Of a DNA stretch of 64,000 nucleotides, positions 35,901 to 45,854 are shown in pieces (positions within the stretch are counted from its first letter, which is position 1; each line of letters begins with the position of its first letter). The position numbers were made by a program, and so were the translations under genes. Below the pieces are notes generated by a model, which did not search any database, was not told the origin of the DNA, and saw only the letters and a list, made by a program, of their open reading frames with translations. This DNA is from Reticulascus tulasneorum. Its lineage: Eukaryota > Ascomycota > Sordariomycetes > Glomerellales > Reticulascaceae. The stretch spans positions 806,001 through 870,000 of the forward strand of contig LSAX01000009.1 in assembly GCA_001557505.1 (NCBI GenBank). The letters are read 5' to 3'.

Positions 35901-36451
35901 ACGAGCCCGGTGAAATCCCCGCCATATGGGGCAACGATCTAGACATAATTGTTGCGGGCAGCGTTGACAGAAACGGCGAACGATCATCGTTCAGCCAGGG
36001 CACAGCCGCTGGTGGTTTCCTTACCGTCTCAGCACCAGGAAGAAATATAGCAGTCGCGGGCGCGGAGTCGGATGACGATTACCTTTCTAATAAGGGAACA
36101 TCATTATGTGGGTTTGCTCCCCTTTGGCGATTTTGATTTATGTGCGCATTTACTGACAAACACCTCCGATGCTTCAAAACAGCCGCACCAATAGGTAAGC
36201 CTACTCGTCAGGGGTCGTAACAACCTGATTTCCTTGCCTATCCATATCTATGGTTACTAATATACAACTCTATAGTCGCCGGTGTCGCGTCATATCTTTT
36301 ATCTATACCTGACTACCAAACGAGGCTTCAAGTCGAGGGCAGAGTCGCCCAGAATATGAAAACCCTCATTAAGGAGCTAGCTTGGCCTCGTTTCAAAACA
36401 ACGAACCCGCCAGTGGTTTGGAATGGGCTACAAGGAGAAGTTTTTGATTAA
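32906..36451 (+). CDS. WSC-domain / subtilisin-like protease fusion, 977 aa, 11 exons
   Basis: The exons are 32906-33186, 33238-34127, 34184-34239, 34311-34350, 34406-34512, 34570-34621, 34685-35010, 35061-35324, 35378-36107, 36183-36194 (a 12-nt microexon) and 36276-36451. All ten joins keep one frame. Order: signal peptide (MIPQQVVLAAAFLLHLAFAQ); a Cys domain of about 110 residues (TCVTLANGC, FNPDLNYGGAAESVVFSSYA, SDGSIPPAMSGADL, INCPNKCG); a Thr/Ser stalk; a WSC domain (GCYIDISTSRTLPNGSR, MGVENGQCVTTN, CLLPCGGDSLEVCGSGGRIQ); a coiled-coil stretch of about 90 residues; a hydrophobic segment (IGEVIAVGFFFVLKFLIGSL); a second Pro/Thr/Ser stalk; an I9-like propeptide; and an S8 domain with Asp (LYVVDDGLRTSHE), His (DDDGHGTATLSKA) and Ser (KGTSLSAPIVAGVASYL). 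The protease looks active but diverged. It could instead be two genes, though the continuous phasing argues against that. Confidence 0.78.
33453..33536 (+). repeat. In-frame 21-bp coding repeat, four copies
   Basis: Four imperfect 21-bp units (CCCTCATGACGTCGTCTACA-type) encode the Thr/Ser stalk between the first Cys domain and the WSC domain. The multiple-of-three unit lets stalk length vary without changing the frame. Confidence 0.85.
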
Positions 36452-36851
36452 TGGCCTGCTCAGTATTGGGGTTTACAGTGTTCAGTTCAAAGATGTCAGT
36501 ACTTAGTAACACTATCACAATCTGGGTCTGCGTAATGAAATTCCGATTCATATGGTTGCGGATTGGTGCTAGAACTAAGTTAAGGTGAGTACTAATGTAT
36601 GACACATTTTATCATTTATCATACCTAGGTAACTCGTCAATATCATCCAAGTCCCGGAAAATCACACCTCGTGGGCTCTCTAAACCAACTCTCCTAAAGC
36701 ACGCACCATTGTCTCTTCTACAGCACTGTGATTGGGATGAGCTTTGAGTGGGCTATAAATTTGAATCTTATGCTGTGAGTTGCCATCTCTGCAAAGAAAT
36801 TCAACATCTCAGCAAACCTCCATAGCATCGACTATTGTCTTTACCTAACAG

Positions 36852-37380
36852 ACAACGACCTCTTCCTCTTGCCCATGTACCTTGCCGCGTGGGCTGGCCA
36901 TGCCGACATGCTGAAGCTCTTTCATGAGCAGTTGCCCGAGTTGGAAGAGTATGATAATCTTGATCCAATGGTTCCTTGTCAAAATTGGCGTGGGATGGTA
37001 GAGCCTGGGTCGATTCATGGGACCACAATGGGTGGAGACCTGAATATGGACCGTCTGACCGTATATTCTTCTTCACGCCCTGGAACCGTGTCGCGGAGGG
37101 CGTTTAACACACTAACCCAGGTCGGGAAAAGGGAAATGGTACGATATATCCTCGAAGATGGCGTGGACGTTGTTCGAAAGAACCAACCGATGGTTTTGCC
37201 GCTGTTGCAAACTGCTAGAGCCTGCCACGAGAACATGGTAAGCCTACCGTTAGATCGTGGTGCAGATCCTATGGTTCGAGGCCTGTGTGGGCGTGGCAGC
37301 ACAATTTAAATGCCGCAGTTGAAGCCGGCAGACTTGTTCTCTTACGTAATCTTCTCAAGGCCGGCGCCAGGATCGATTGA
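36852..37380 (+). pseudogene. Decayed ankyrin-repeat gene fragment
   Basis: Behind a CTAACAG acceptor the plus strand reads ankyrin-like sequence: LPMYLAAWAGHADMLKLFHE, REMVRYILEDGVDVV, and PLDRGADPMV. The frame then hits a stop at 37309. The next ankyrin piece (NLNAAVEAGRLVLLRNLLKA, GARID and a stop at 37380) lies in a different frame, which indicates a frameshift. A further trace (YNAIVELLLGMN) follows at about 37420. No start codon or complete repeat set remains. It lies just downstream of the WSC-subtilase gene, on the same strand. Confidence 0.6.
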
Positions 37381-38080
37381 GAATGACCAATACACCCTCA
37401 AGACCACAGTTCGGCTGGAGTACAACGCCATAGTGGAGCTGCTGTTGGGGATGAATGTGGGTTCTACAAGATATCGATCGAGGATTTGGAGTACGCCTGA
37501 GAGGAGCGCCTGGAGTCCATGGCCGGGGGTCTGCAACGATGGGCGTAAGCTTGCAATAATCCGCCTTGACGATGAGTAGTTGGAGAGCCAAGGGTATATC
37601 AAAGCTCCAACATGCACATTTTCTGCCCCCTAGTCATTACTAGAATTGGGCTTATGCCATTACAATTAAGAGATTCCCCGCAAACTGAAACAAGGTTCGC
37701 ACTTACAGCAGTCCATTCCCAATTAACCTAAAGAGGTCTTGGCAAAAGTCAACACATTTACCCACAGCGGCTCGGGGAATATATGAGTGTCAAGCTTTAT
37801 GACAGTAAATAATCTAGCACCTCCAGTCTCAAAATATCTACCCACTAACACGGCCAGCCAATCACTGCCTGGGCAATGGTAATACCAGTGTCGGTGGTGC
37901 TAGACAATATGGATGCCTCTCCGCGAGTATATAAGGATGTCCTAGATGAGGGAGGCCCAGGCAATGAAAATGTTCTTCTTCTTCTCGATCCATCTTATTC
38001 CCCGCATTTGAAATCGGTAGCTTCACAGCCGCAGTTTGAACTCGTACTCCCTGACGCTCGTCCGGTCACCTCCAGACACC
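37381..38080. other. Intergenic region
   Basis: Holds a last ankyrin-like trace near 37420 and the promoter side of the AA8 gene. No intact gene. Confidence 0.4.
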
Positions 38081-38761
38081 ATGAAAATCGGCAACCTTGT
38101 CAGCACGGCGGTGCTTGTTGCTTCCACTACTTTCGGTCAGAAAATGGCAGTGTGGACAGAGCCCACTAGCAATGTGACGTACAAAATTGCAATCCCCGAC
38201 GTCTCTGCCGCCCCGTTTGACATACTGTTCTCTATCGTTGCCCCAGTGAGCGCAACTTGGGTCGGCTTAGCAACTGGTGGGTGTATGCTCAGAAGTCCCA
38301 TTCTTGTTGCTTGGCCGAACGGTAATGGCGCAGTGGTCTCTTCTCGTTGGGCCGAGTAGGTCATCCTCCTGCTTGCAAACCAGCCTATTTCAAACAGCTT
38401 ATCATTTCGTAGCGCATACCATGCTCCGATTCCTTACAATGGCACCTCGACAACAGTCTACCCCAGCTCATCGGCTAACTCCACCCATTGGACTGCCGAT
38501 ATCCTTTGCAGCGGGTGTAGTAAGTGGGATGGAGGTGCTATCAACCCACAAGGCAATGGCACTTTCGGTTGGGGCATTAGCAGCCGTCCTGTTGAAAGTC
38601 CTGCCAATCCAGCAAGTCCAATCCGGTTTCACGATGTTGGTAAAAGTCACTTCGAGCTAGATCTCAAGACAGCCCGGATTCCGAAGGCCGACTTCGATGC
38701 TCTAATCAAATCTTTTGGTGGTAGTGCGGGTGCCGCCCCTCCAAAAACGGCACCGATGTGA
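38081..38761 (+). CDS. Secreted AA8 cytochrome b domain protein (CDH-cytochrome-like), 207 aa
   Basis: Exon 1 is 38081-38355 and exon 2 is 38413-38761, joined in phase (2+1). The signal peptide is MKIGNLVSTAVLVASTTFGQ. The whole mature protein is the cytochrome domain of cellobiose dehydrogenase (AA8): YKIAIPD, FDILFSIVAPVSATWVGLAT, then Met69 in GGCMLRSP as probable heme ligand; AYHAPIPYNGTST, HWTADILCSGCSKWDGG, GWGISSRP, and FHDVGKSHFELDL, whose first His (165) is the likely second ligand. Such domains pass electrons to lytic polysaccharide monooxygenases or other acceptors. There is no flavin domain and no cellulose-binding module, so it needs an outside electron donor. The only GMC oxidoreductase in the window is 20 kb away and not obviously linked. 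Confidence 0.88.
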
Positions 38762-40268
38762 CTTGGTTGAAGGAGCAGGGCAACGAATAACATGGCCTGA
38801 GATGAATCTTGGGGCGGGCGGTGTCGCTTTTTCATAGTACTCTCTTGCTCCTTCTCTTTTCTTCCCTCTCTCTACCTTGTTGATATTCCCGATGTCTATA
38901 TAAGAGTAGACAGTGGAGTTGTCTGAACTCCGACTGTGCAACCAGTACATAGCAAACAGACGGAAAAGAATGAGACTTGCAGCTACGTGAATATTAGCTA
39001 TTCCCATACAAATACTTGCTACGGTGCCATATGAGCGAATTTTCTGGAGATTGTAGCCCCAAGAAGCATCCCTTCGGTCTTTCAGGCGCATAGTGACAGC
39101 GTGACAAGCTCAAAGATCTAAGCCCTACCCACTGAGTTCGGTACCAGACTCGCCGAATCCTATGGGGACGGTAGTACCCCGTGCTCCGATCTCATGAATC
39201 GTACCCCTCTTTAGAGCCAATCGGATCGGAATAGAAGAGAAGTTGGCATCATTTGGAGGAGACTGTATTATAAGGTGGTCACATTTGTGACACCTGTGCG
39301 TCATGAGCTTATAATGTACGACCAATGCTCATAGGTATAGGCCACAAGGCGTTTATTCGGACTGGAAGGTAATGCCAACTCACTTCCACAACGCCGTCTT
39401 CGAGGCTGTAGCCCAAGTCTGGTTTTCTCTCTAGAGTACAAATTCGCCTATATCATAAACATCTCTTGAAGGTATTTAGTGATACTACATTCCTGATTCA
39501 TAGGTGAAGCCTCAGGTTGACCTTTTATCTTTCGAGGTTACGTGGGGAGAGCACCTAAAAGATCATTATCAATAACCCAAGGACGGATAACATTACCATG
39601 AGGTCTCTAAGCTGACGCACCAGAAATGGAAGTCTATAAATACTACTCACAATAGGTCTGTCATGACATTTCGGCATGAAATCCGTCCTATTGCGTCTGA
39701 ATGCCGCAATGCTAACTCAGAGATAGCCAGCTGAATTGCGCAGTAATCACTATCACGCACAATTTCCCGCGCGTAAAGCAACCCTCGATGGCTCTAGTGT
39801 ACTCATTGTCAGGTTAGTCGAGATTTCATTCGCTATACTCCGTAGATTGCCCAACTGTTCGTTTCCTGGTACTGCGATCCTCATTATAGAACTAATCACA
39901 GTACCGTCCGTGCGTCCCAACCTCATAGGTCTGCAAGGTGGGGGCTGTGGGGATGATACATTGTGGATCGACTGCGCTGTAATGGGTCATTTTCCGCAGG
40001 TTAGATTGGCGGATGATGATTGTGCAGGTTAAGCTCAATTTAGACATGTACCGACGATGGCTAAAGGCAGTTTGGCCTCCTCCTTTGCTAAGCGGCAGCT
40101 GGTTTGAAATATGGTAGTGGGGATCGCATGGTCGTATAATAAATAAACTGAGAGAATCGAAAAAGCGGCAGGATGTGTATATTAGTTGTCATCTCCCAAC
40201 AAGTGTCTCCCATAATTCGTGCCCCATGCATTCCCGGTCTAGTTTTCGCCGTCCCCAACTACATTCCA
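38762..40268. other. Intergenic region
   Basis: Between two plus-strand genes. Several short frames, none with motifs. Confidence 0.4.
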
Positions 40269-41771
40269 ATGGGCATTATGTCTCTCCTTGTTTCTACCAT
40301 ACTCTCTCTGGTGGTGACATGCGTCTTTGCATATGATCCAAATGCTTTCTTAGCCCTGGAACTTCGGCGAGCCAGCGTACCTGCTACTGCGAAAGTAGCA
40401 CGGGAGGCGCTGGAAGGGATTCCAAGGGTGGACCTCGTCGACATCTCTAATGCTTATATTGTCGACATTGCCATCGGATCACCACCGCAGCCGATGAACC
40501 TGATAATTGACACTGGATCCTCCTGGCTCTGGGTGAATCCTAGTTGTGAATGGGCTCGGGACATACGCAGGTGCCTCTCGTTTCCCAGATACTATCCTGC
40601 GCAGTCGATCCCGGCACCGGCCAGGGTGCCTGCACTGGATGGTTACCAAGACTATGTATCAGGAAATTGGGCTGCCATAGAGGGCTACTCTGATGTCATT
40701 TGGTTAGATGACGAGAACAAAGTTTCGAACCAAGCTTTTGGTGTTGCCCATGAATCGGACGGCGCGTTCTTGGGATTCATCGGTCTCGGGCCAGACTTGC
40801 TCACTGGATTTGACTCTGAAATTGCTAACTACAGTATCTTGAATACCATGGTCAGCCAAGGATTGATCAACAGCAGGATCTTTAGTATGGCTCTTGAGAC
40901 TACTCTGACGTTGAATGCTGAATCTCCGAGTATGACCGCTTTTCCCTCGTTAAGACTGTTTTCTGACAATTTAATAGAGTCGCTGATATTTGGAGGTGTG
41001 GACAAGAACAAGTTCAAGGGGGAGTTCATAGCTTTGCCTGTCCAGCTGCCCGGTAAGGGCGGCGGTGATGAATACTGGCGGTTAGTAGTACCATCAGTCG
41101 CAATGGCCTCTTGGTACGAACTTCGACGTGTCTGATGAAACGAATTGCAGGTTCTGGGTACAATTATCGGGAATCAGCCACAATCCAGCGGACGGGACTA
41201 AGCGCCCTGGTTTCGACTTCGCTGGCCGCAATTCAACATATATCATTGACACCGGGACTACCGGAATCTATCTTCCTAGAGACGTTGTTAGCAGCATTAT
41301 GTCGGATCTCAACCTAGACTGGGCACCTGCCTCCTTTCCCTACATCGACTGCGACAGGTCTACTGAGCTAGGATCATTCTCCTTTTCCTTCGGAGACCAG
41401 ACGATCACCGTTCCGTACTCGACGCTTTTTCTCGAAAATACTCCTGGCAATTGCCTGTTCTTGATTACTTCAGTTGAATCAAATGCAGTTGATCTCCACA
41501 TCCTTGGTTGTAAGTACCTGGCGAATGCTATACACAACTGCGTTATCGCTGACAATCTGTTTCCAAGTGGGATTCCTGAGAGGAGCTTACAGTATGTACA
41601 TTATGTTCAACACCCCGATGGAACATTAGCTAACGCTGTGTGGCTGTGTTTGATTGGGACAACAAAGCGGTCTACGTTGCAGATAGGGCTGACTGTGGAA
41701 ACGGCACTGATACTCTGGCATTGGAAGCTGGGCAGGCACCCCTTTCAGCTATTAAAGGCAATTGCGTCTGA
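40269..41771 (+). CDS. Secreted pepsin-like aspartic protease (A1), about 440 aa, with a defective last splice site
   Basis: The exons are 40269-41080, 41151-41509 and 41568-41591 (24 nt), plus a last part that must begin at 41644. The signal peptide is near MSLLVSTILSLVVTCVFA (ATG 40269, or 40278). Both active-site motifs are intact: Asp81 in LIIDTGSSWLWV and Asp304 in YIIDTGTTGIYLP. The family C-terminal strand (VFDWDNKAVYVADRADCGNG) is present at 41646-41705. To reach it in frame, the third intron (GTATGT at 41592, branch CTAAC at about 41630) must end at GG (41642-41643), not AG. The only nearby AG, at 41627-41628, puts the end in a wrong frame. So either a GT-GG intron is used, or the protein loses its last 42 residues. 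Upstream coding is undamaged. Confidence 0.82.
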
Positions 41772-42127
41772 TTGTGGCAAGTTCACATCAGTAGAAACTT
41801 GACTTTTGGTCTACTAGATTCCAAATAATCGCGGTTTGATCCAAGGACAGCGCTAGACACGATTATTAGAGAAAAGACTCTCTACTCCGGCAACACTTTT
41901 GCGTAGAGAGGAGGCCATGGTACTTGCTTTCCGAGGAACGATACACTCCAAAGTTCTGCCATTGAATACCATGAACAACTCATGTCTTCAATGAATATTT
42001 GGGAGATAGGGGTAAGAGAATCTGTATTAGTCGACACTATCCATGTGAAAGACGGCTTTATCTAATATTATTCATTCTATCTTGCAATATGCCTCAAACC
42101 TTCGCTCCATCCCTTCTCATCCCTTCT

Positions 42128-43426
42128 TTAATTCAGCGTCTGGTTGAGCCACGCAAACATGACCCTTGTAAGCTCTTGCAAAGCGCCGACCTGGCAATGA
42201 TACCCTGCAGGTCCACGGAAGACATGTAATGTTGCTGATTCTCCCAAAGCGTCCTTCACCTTTTGAGATTGCCCCTGGAAGACACCTTCGTACTCGCCAT
42301 CAGCTATCCAGACAGGTGCCTGGATCCTGTCTGCGATGTCTTTGAGAGTAAATGACTCAGTCATTTGAAGGAAATCAAACGGAGACTTGATATTGAACGA
42401 CCACAGACCCTGCTCGAGACCCCAGCGCACCGATGATGGGAGTTGGGGATTGTCCCGTAGTCCTAAGACTAGCTTGTCAAAGTTTTCCTGTTCTCCGGCA
42501 TGGTATAGATCCAACAGGTCCGGGGGGAGGTTGATCGAGTAGGCGTCGAATGTATCCCAAACGCCGCCATCGAGCAGGACCGCCGAGAGACGAGGCTCAA
42601 ATGCTGCAGCACGAGCAGCTAAGTATCCACCAAATGAGTATCCAAAGAGCGCCAATCGACTAGGATCCACAACCCTCGACTGTTCTGATAGCAGATAGTC
42701 GACCACTGGCGTGACCACGCGCTCCCAGTCATAGATGAAACCAAGATTCTGGCTCCGACGTATCGCTGGGTGTCCCGGTCCTTCATACGTAATGACATTC
42801 CATCCTCGAGCGAGAGCGGGTATAACGAGGGTATGGTATAAATCTTCCTGCGAACCGTCATAACCATTGCCGAGGATAAGCGTCGGACGCTTCGTGCATT
42901 TATCGTGGGAGGCGGTGTACCATATTGCCTCGACGGTGAAGTTGTCGGCGGGGATACGAAGTCGTTGACCAGGAATAGGCAGCGTGGCAAGGGCGTTGTC
43001 AAACGCAGCGGTTTGCTCGTCCCAAAGGGAGTTGATGAGCGGGTTATCCCAATCTCCGTGGAGGTAGAAGTCGGCACGGCGGAAGTATTTAGCTGCTGAG
43101 AACCAAGTGTCTCTAACGTTGACGGGATCATAGGCGTTGAGTGGATCTTGGGCCTCAGCTTTTGTTTGATTCGCAAGACTATAGAAGACTTCGCTAAAGC
43201 TGTCGAAGTCGCCAGGTGTTATGTTCTTCGCTGCTCCAAGTATAGGTCCTATGTCCGCGCCGCCATAGATTGCTTCTCCGAGTGAAACCAGCAGTTCAAA
43301 GTGGAAAGACTCATCCTCACTTAGAAGGATAATAGGGTGGTCATCTTCGCTCTGGGCTGTTGCAAAGAAAGGGTGAACAAAGAAAGCAAGAAGAAGCGGG
43401 TTGAACCAAACAGTAGTGGATTTCAT
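42128..43426 (-). CDS. Secreted alpha/beta-hydrolase (FrsA/DHPON-hydrolase-like), 432 aa
   Basis: Single exon. The signal peptide is MKSTTVWFNPLLLAFFVHPFFATA. It has an N-terminal helical cap of about 160 residues, then the alpha/beta-hydrolase core: TLILGNGYDGSQEDLYH, VITYEGPGHP, nucleophile Ser264 in LALFGYSFGGYLAARAA, the probable acid in VWIADGEYEGVF, and the catalytic His in GPAGYHCQVGALQE. Length and layout match the esterase group that includes 2,6-dihydroxypseudooxynicotine hydrolase. Bacterial members cut C-C bonds; secreted fungal members are uncharacterised. Several Asn-x-Ser/Thr sites agree with secretion. It is transcribed away from a Zn2Cys6 regulator 720 bp upstream, which may control it. 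Substrate unknown. Confidence 0.85.
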   Translation of the reverse strand: MKSTTVWFNPLLLAFFVHPFFATAQSEDDHPIILLSEDESFHFELLVSLGEAIYGGADIGPILGAAKNITPGDFDSFSEVFYSLANQTKAEAQDPLNAYDPVNVRDTWFSAAKYFRRADFYLHGDWDNPLINSLWDEQTAAFDNALATLPIPGQRLRIPADNFTVEAIWYTASHDKCTKRPTLILGNGYDGSQEDLYHTLVIPALARGWNVITYEGPGHPAIRRSQNLGFIYDWERVVTPVVDYLLSEQSRVVDPSRLALFGYSFGGYLAARAAAFEPRLSAVLLDGGVWDTFDAYSINLPPDLLDLYHAGEQENFDKLVLGLRDNPQLPSSVRWGLEQGLWSFNIKSPFDFLQMTESFTLKDIADRIQAPVWIADGEYEGVFQGQSQKVKDALGESATLHVFRGPAGYHCQVGALQELTRVMFAWLNQTLN

Positions 43427-44144
43427 GTTGCAAATCTTGGATCGAAGTCAGTTGAAGAAGTATGGGTGATGGGAAGGTGAGGATGAGATGGCTTTGACAA
43501 CTCAAGATTTGCCTCTCCTTTAATAGTTATGGCAGGTTCCCGTTGCTCCGATGCTCCATGAACGGAGCAGAACCCAGCCATCTAAACAGAGGTAAAATTT
43601 GGCGAGCCGAGAACCCGAAGATTGGTTTCCAAGAGAGATTATCACAAGTACGTCCACACAAGCTTAATGTCTTCGTCAAGGCACCACTGAGCCGAAACAG
43701 GCATTATATTGCGCCAACAAATCAAATGTGATCGTTGGTAAGCTGACAAACCTCCGATTGGACGGGCCTCCAACGAGATTTGTCAGGAGGATTCCTGTAG
43801 AAAGTTGCATGGACCAAATTCTTGCATAGCCATCAGCCCTGTTCGTGCACGTAAGCTTTTGATTTGGCAAACCATAGATGCCTGGCGCTACCAAAATTGT
43901 AGGGGGGGGGAATTTGCGTAACGAACGCGCGTGGCACTAGTCCCATTTCGGTAAAAGTTTTGCGACCCGTCGAACCCGCGTCTAAGTTAAGGTAGTTGAC
44001 AAGGTCTAAGTTGACGAGACGACTCGCATCCGCAATCCTCATCATTCCATTCAGTACCTACCTAGGATTAGGGAATCAGCCCCGATCTTCCTGAAAAATC
44101 TTCCTGCATCACGAGATTGGTGCTTTGTCATCCAAAATCAAAAC
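43427..44144. promoter_or_regulatory. Divergent promoter region between hydrolase and Zn2Cys6 regulator
   Basis: 718 bp separate the two start codons. No gene lies inside. Zn2Cys6 proteins usually bind CGG half-sites; I did not find a convincing spaced CGG pair. The region includes a run of nine G at about 43903-43911. Confidence 0.35.
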
Positions 44145-45854
44145 ATGGTCAACCTCGGGCGTTCGAATGGCTGTGACACATGCAAACGGAGACGGGTCAG
44201 ATGCGACGGGACCAAGCCGAGTTGCCAGCACTGCAAACGTCTTGGACATGAATGTGAAGGTTACGGGAAGAAGAGTCCCACCAAGAATCTAAAGTTCAAA
44301 GTACTCCAAGGCGCCGATTTCGCCCAGAAGCCACAGAGACTGCACGGGCGATTGGCACGGGACGCTGTCGAAGCCCCGGGGTATCTACCGATCACACCAC
44401 CTCCAACACTACCCGAGGAGCATGTGGCTCTCGCCTTTTCCCTCAGCCACTTCGCGGTTATGGGTCGCGACCTCACATCAACTCGCGGGTTCTTCGAGAG
44501 CATAATCCCAATCCTCTCCGTCGAGCATCATGAATCGGCCATCTCTCTCGCACTCATCGCTCTCGGAACCAGACTGCTGAGGCTATGGCGTGACGGCCCA
44601 CACGGTGACGAAACACTTCACAAGCCACTCTCCAAAGCTTTCAAGCGACTCCAAACTGCCATCGAAGACCCCATCGAGAGCAAAAGTCAAGCAACGATCT
44701 TAGCTGCCCTGATGCTTCAGTTTCACGAGAACATTTGGGCTGTCCGTGGATTACGCAAAGCCACTCGCACACATCATGACGGCGCCGTTGCTTTGCTCAA
44801 GCACCAATGGCCAGAGGCCACCGGTACGGTCCATAGTAGACACCTTCTGGGCTATATTCTACATTCCGAGGTATCCTCCGCAATCCGCGAGAAGAGACCT
44901 GTGCCAAATGACATATCTTCTTGCACAAAACAGGAGCGGGAGGCTCTGGGTCCCAGCTCAAGGCTAGACCTGATCGGCGTCTCCATCGCCAATCTGCAGC
45001 ACAAGTTCTGGCAAATACAATCCCAAGGCTCATTGAAGAGAATTTTGCCGCAGGATCTTCAGAATCTATGGGCAGAGGCATACGACACCAGCGCAAGGCT
45101 TTTGGAATGGTCGCGGAATGTCCCACAGGATTGGCAGCCTGTAAAACATGCGCGTGTCCATGTTAGCAGTCCACCAATCATCACCTACAGGGGTGCTTAC
45201 GAGTTTTATCCCTCAATACAAGTTGCAGCCATATGGAATGTGTGGCGGAGTTATCGTCTGATATCTATCCAAATACTCTTTGCGTGTCGTCATCTGAGTC
45301 CTCAATCTAGCGGTTTCGCCACTGGTTTGGACGATGATTCGAGTGGCCGGACGGACGTTGACTACGGCTCCCAAGAAATTGCTCAAGACATAGTGGATTC
45401 GATATGCCGGAGCGTTCCTTTCTTCCTAGGCAACCGCACCGGGCGTACGACGTATCATGACTTGGCGGATCCGTCTATCGCGTTTCCCGGTTACCACAAT
45501 TTCGATTCCGAGTATGCTGGGAAACCCAAAATTATGTCAAAATGCGACCACACCCGACATGCCATAGTTCAGGGACCATGGCACATCTTAAGCCCACTTA
45601 GCCACATTCTCAGTCTCTGCTCCGAACCTCATGGCTCATTTTTATCTCAAGCGCTGAGAAAGGGTCAACTGGAATGGATTCGTGAGCAGTTTGGCCGTGC
45701 CGCCACACTTCTACGCCTGGGACCCAATTGTCACCAAGATTTAGATGCTCGTAACAGCTCAGGCTTGTCCGGTCGGGTCAATGCTGACAATGTCGATGTG
45801 GACACATTGGCGGGCATGGTTAGAGACGGGTTGAGTATGACTAGTGGATCATGA
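44145..45854 (+). CDS. Zn2Cys6 transcription factor, 569 aa
   Basis: Single exon. The N-terminal binuclear zinc cluster is complete: Cys10, 13, 20, 27, 30 and 37 in C-x2-C-x6-C-x6-C-x2-C-x6-C spacing (GCDTCKRRRVRCDGTKPSC, then QHCKRLGHECEGYGK). A basic linker follows (KKSPTKNLKFKV). The remaining 500 or so residues are a helical regulatory region of the fungal-TF type (VALAFSLSHFAVMGRDLTST, LAALMLQFHENIWAVRGLR), without a second DNA-binding motif. It should sit in the nucleus and activate or repress nearby or distant genes. Its divergent orientation to the secreted hydrolase makes that gene a candidate target. No homolog is recognised by name. Confidence 0.9.
   Translation: MVNLGRSNGCDTCKRRRVRCDGTKPSCQHCKRLGHECEGYGKKSPTKNLKFKVLQGADFAQKPQRLHGRLARDAVEAPGYLPITPPPTLPEEHVALAFSLSHFAVMGRDLTSTRGFFESIIPILSVEHHESAISLALIALGTRLLRLWRDGPHGDETLHKPLSKAFKRLQTAIEDPIESKSQATILAALMLQFHENIWAVRGLRKATRTHHDGAVALLKHQWPEATGTVHSRHLLGYILHSEVSSAIREKRPVPNDISSCTKQEREALGPSSRLDLIGVSIANLQHKFWQIQSQGSLKRILPQDLQNLWAEAYDTSARLLEWSRNVPQDWQPVKHARVHVSSPPIITYRGAYEFYPSIQVAAIWNVWRSYRLISIQILFACRHLSPQSSGFATGLDDDSSGRTDVDYGSQEIAQDIVDSICRSVPFFLGNRTGRTTYHDLADPSIAFPGYHNFDSEYAGKPKIMSKCDHTRHAIVQGPWHILSPLSHILSLCSEPHGSFLSQALRKGQLEWIREQFGRAATLLRLGPNCHQDLDARNSSGLSGRVNADNVDVDTLAGMVRDGLSMTSGS

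Noticed and set aside
42619..43176. Long open frame inside the secreted hydrolase, same strand
   Set aside because: It is a shadow of the 432-residue hydrolase in another frame. The hydrolase has signal peptide, nucleophile and His motifs; this frame has none.
43903..43911. Poly-G run as a regulatory element
   Set aside because: A short homopolymer in an intergenic region; no supporting context.
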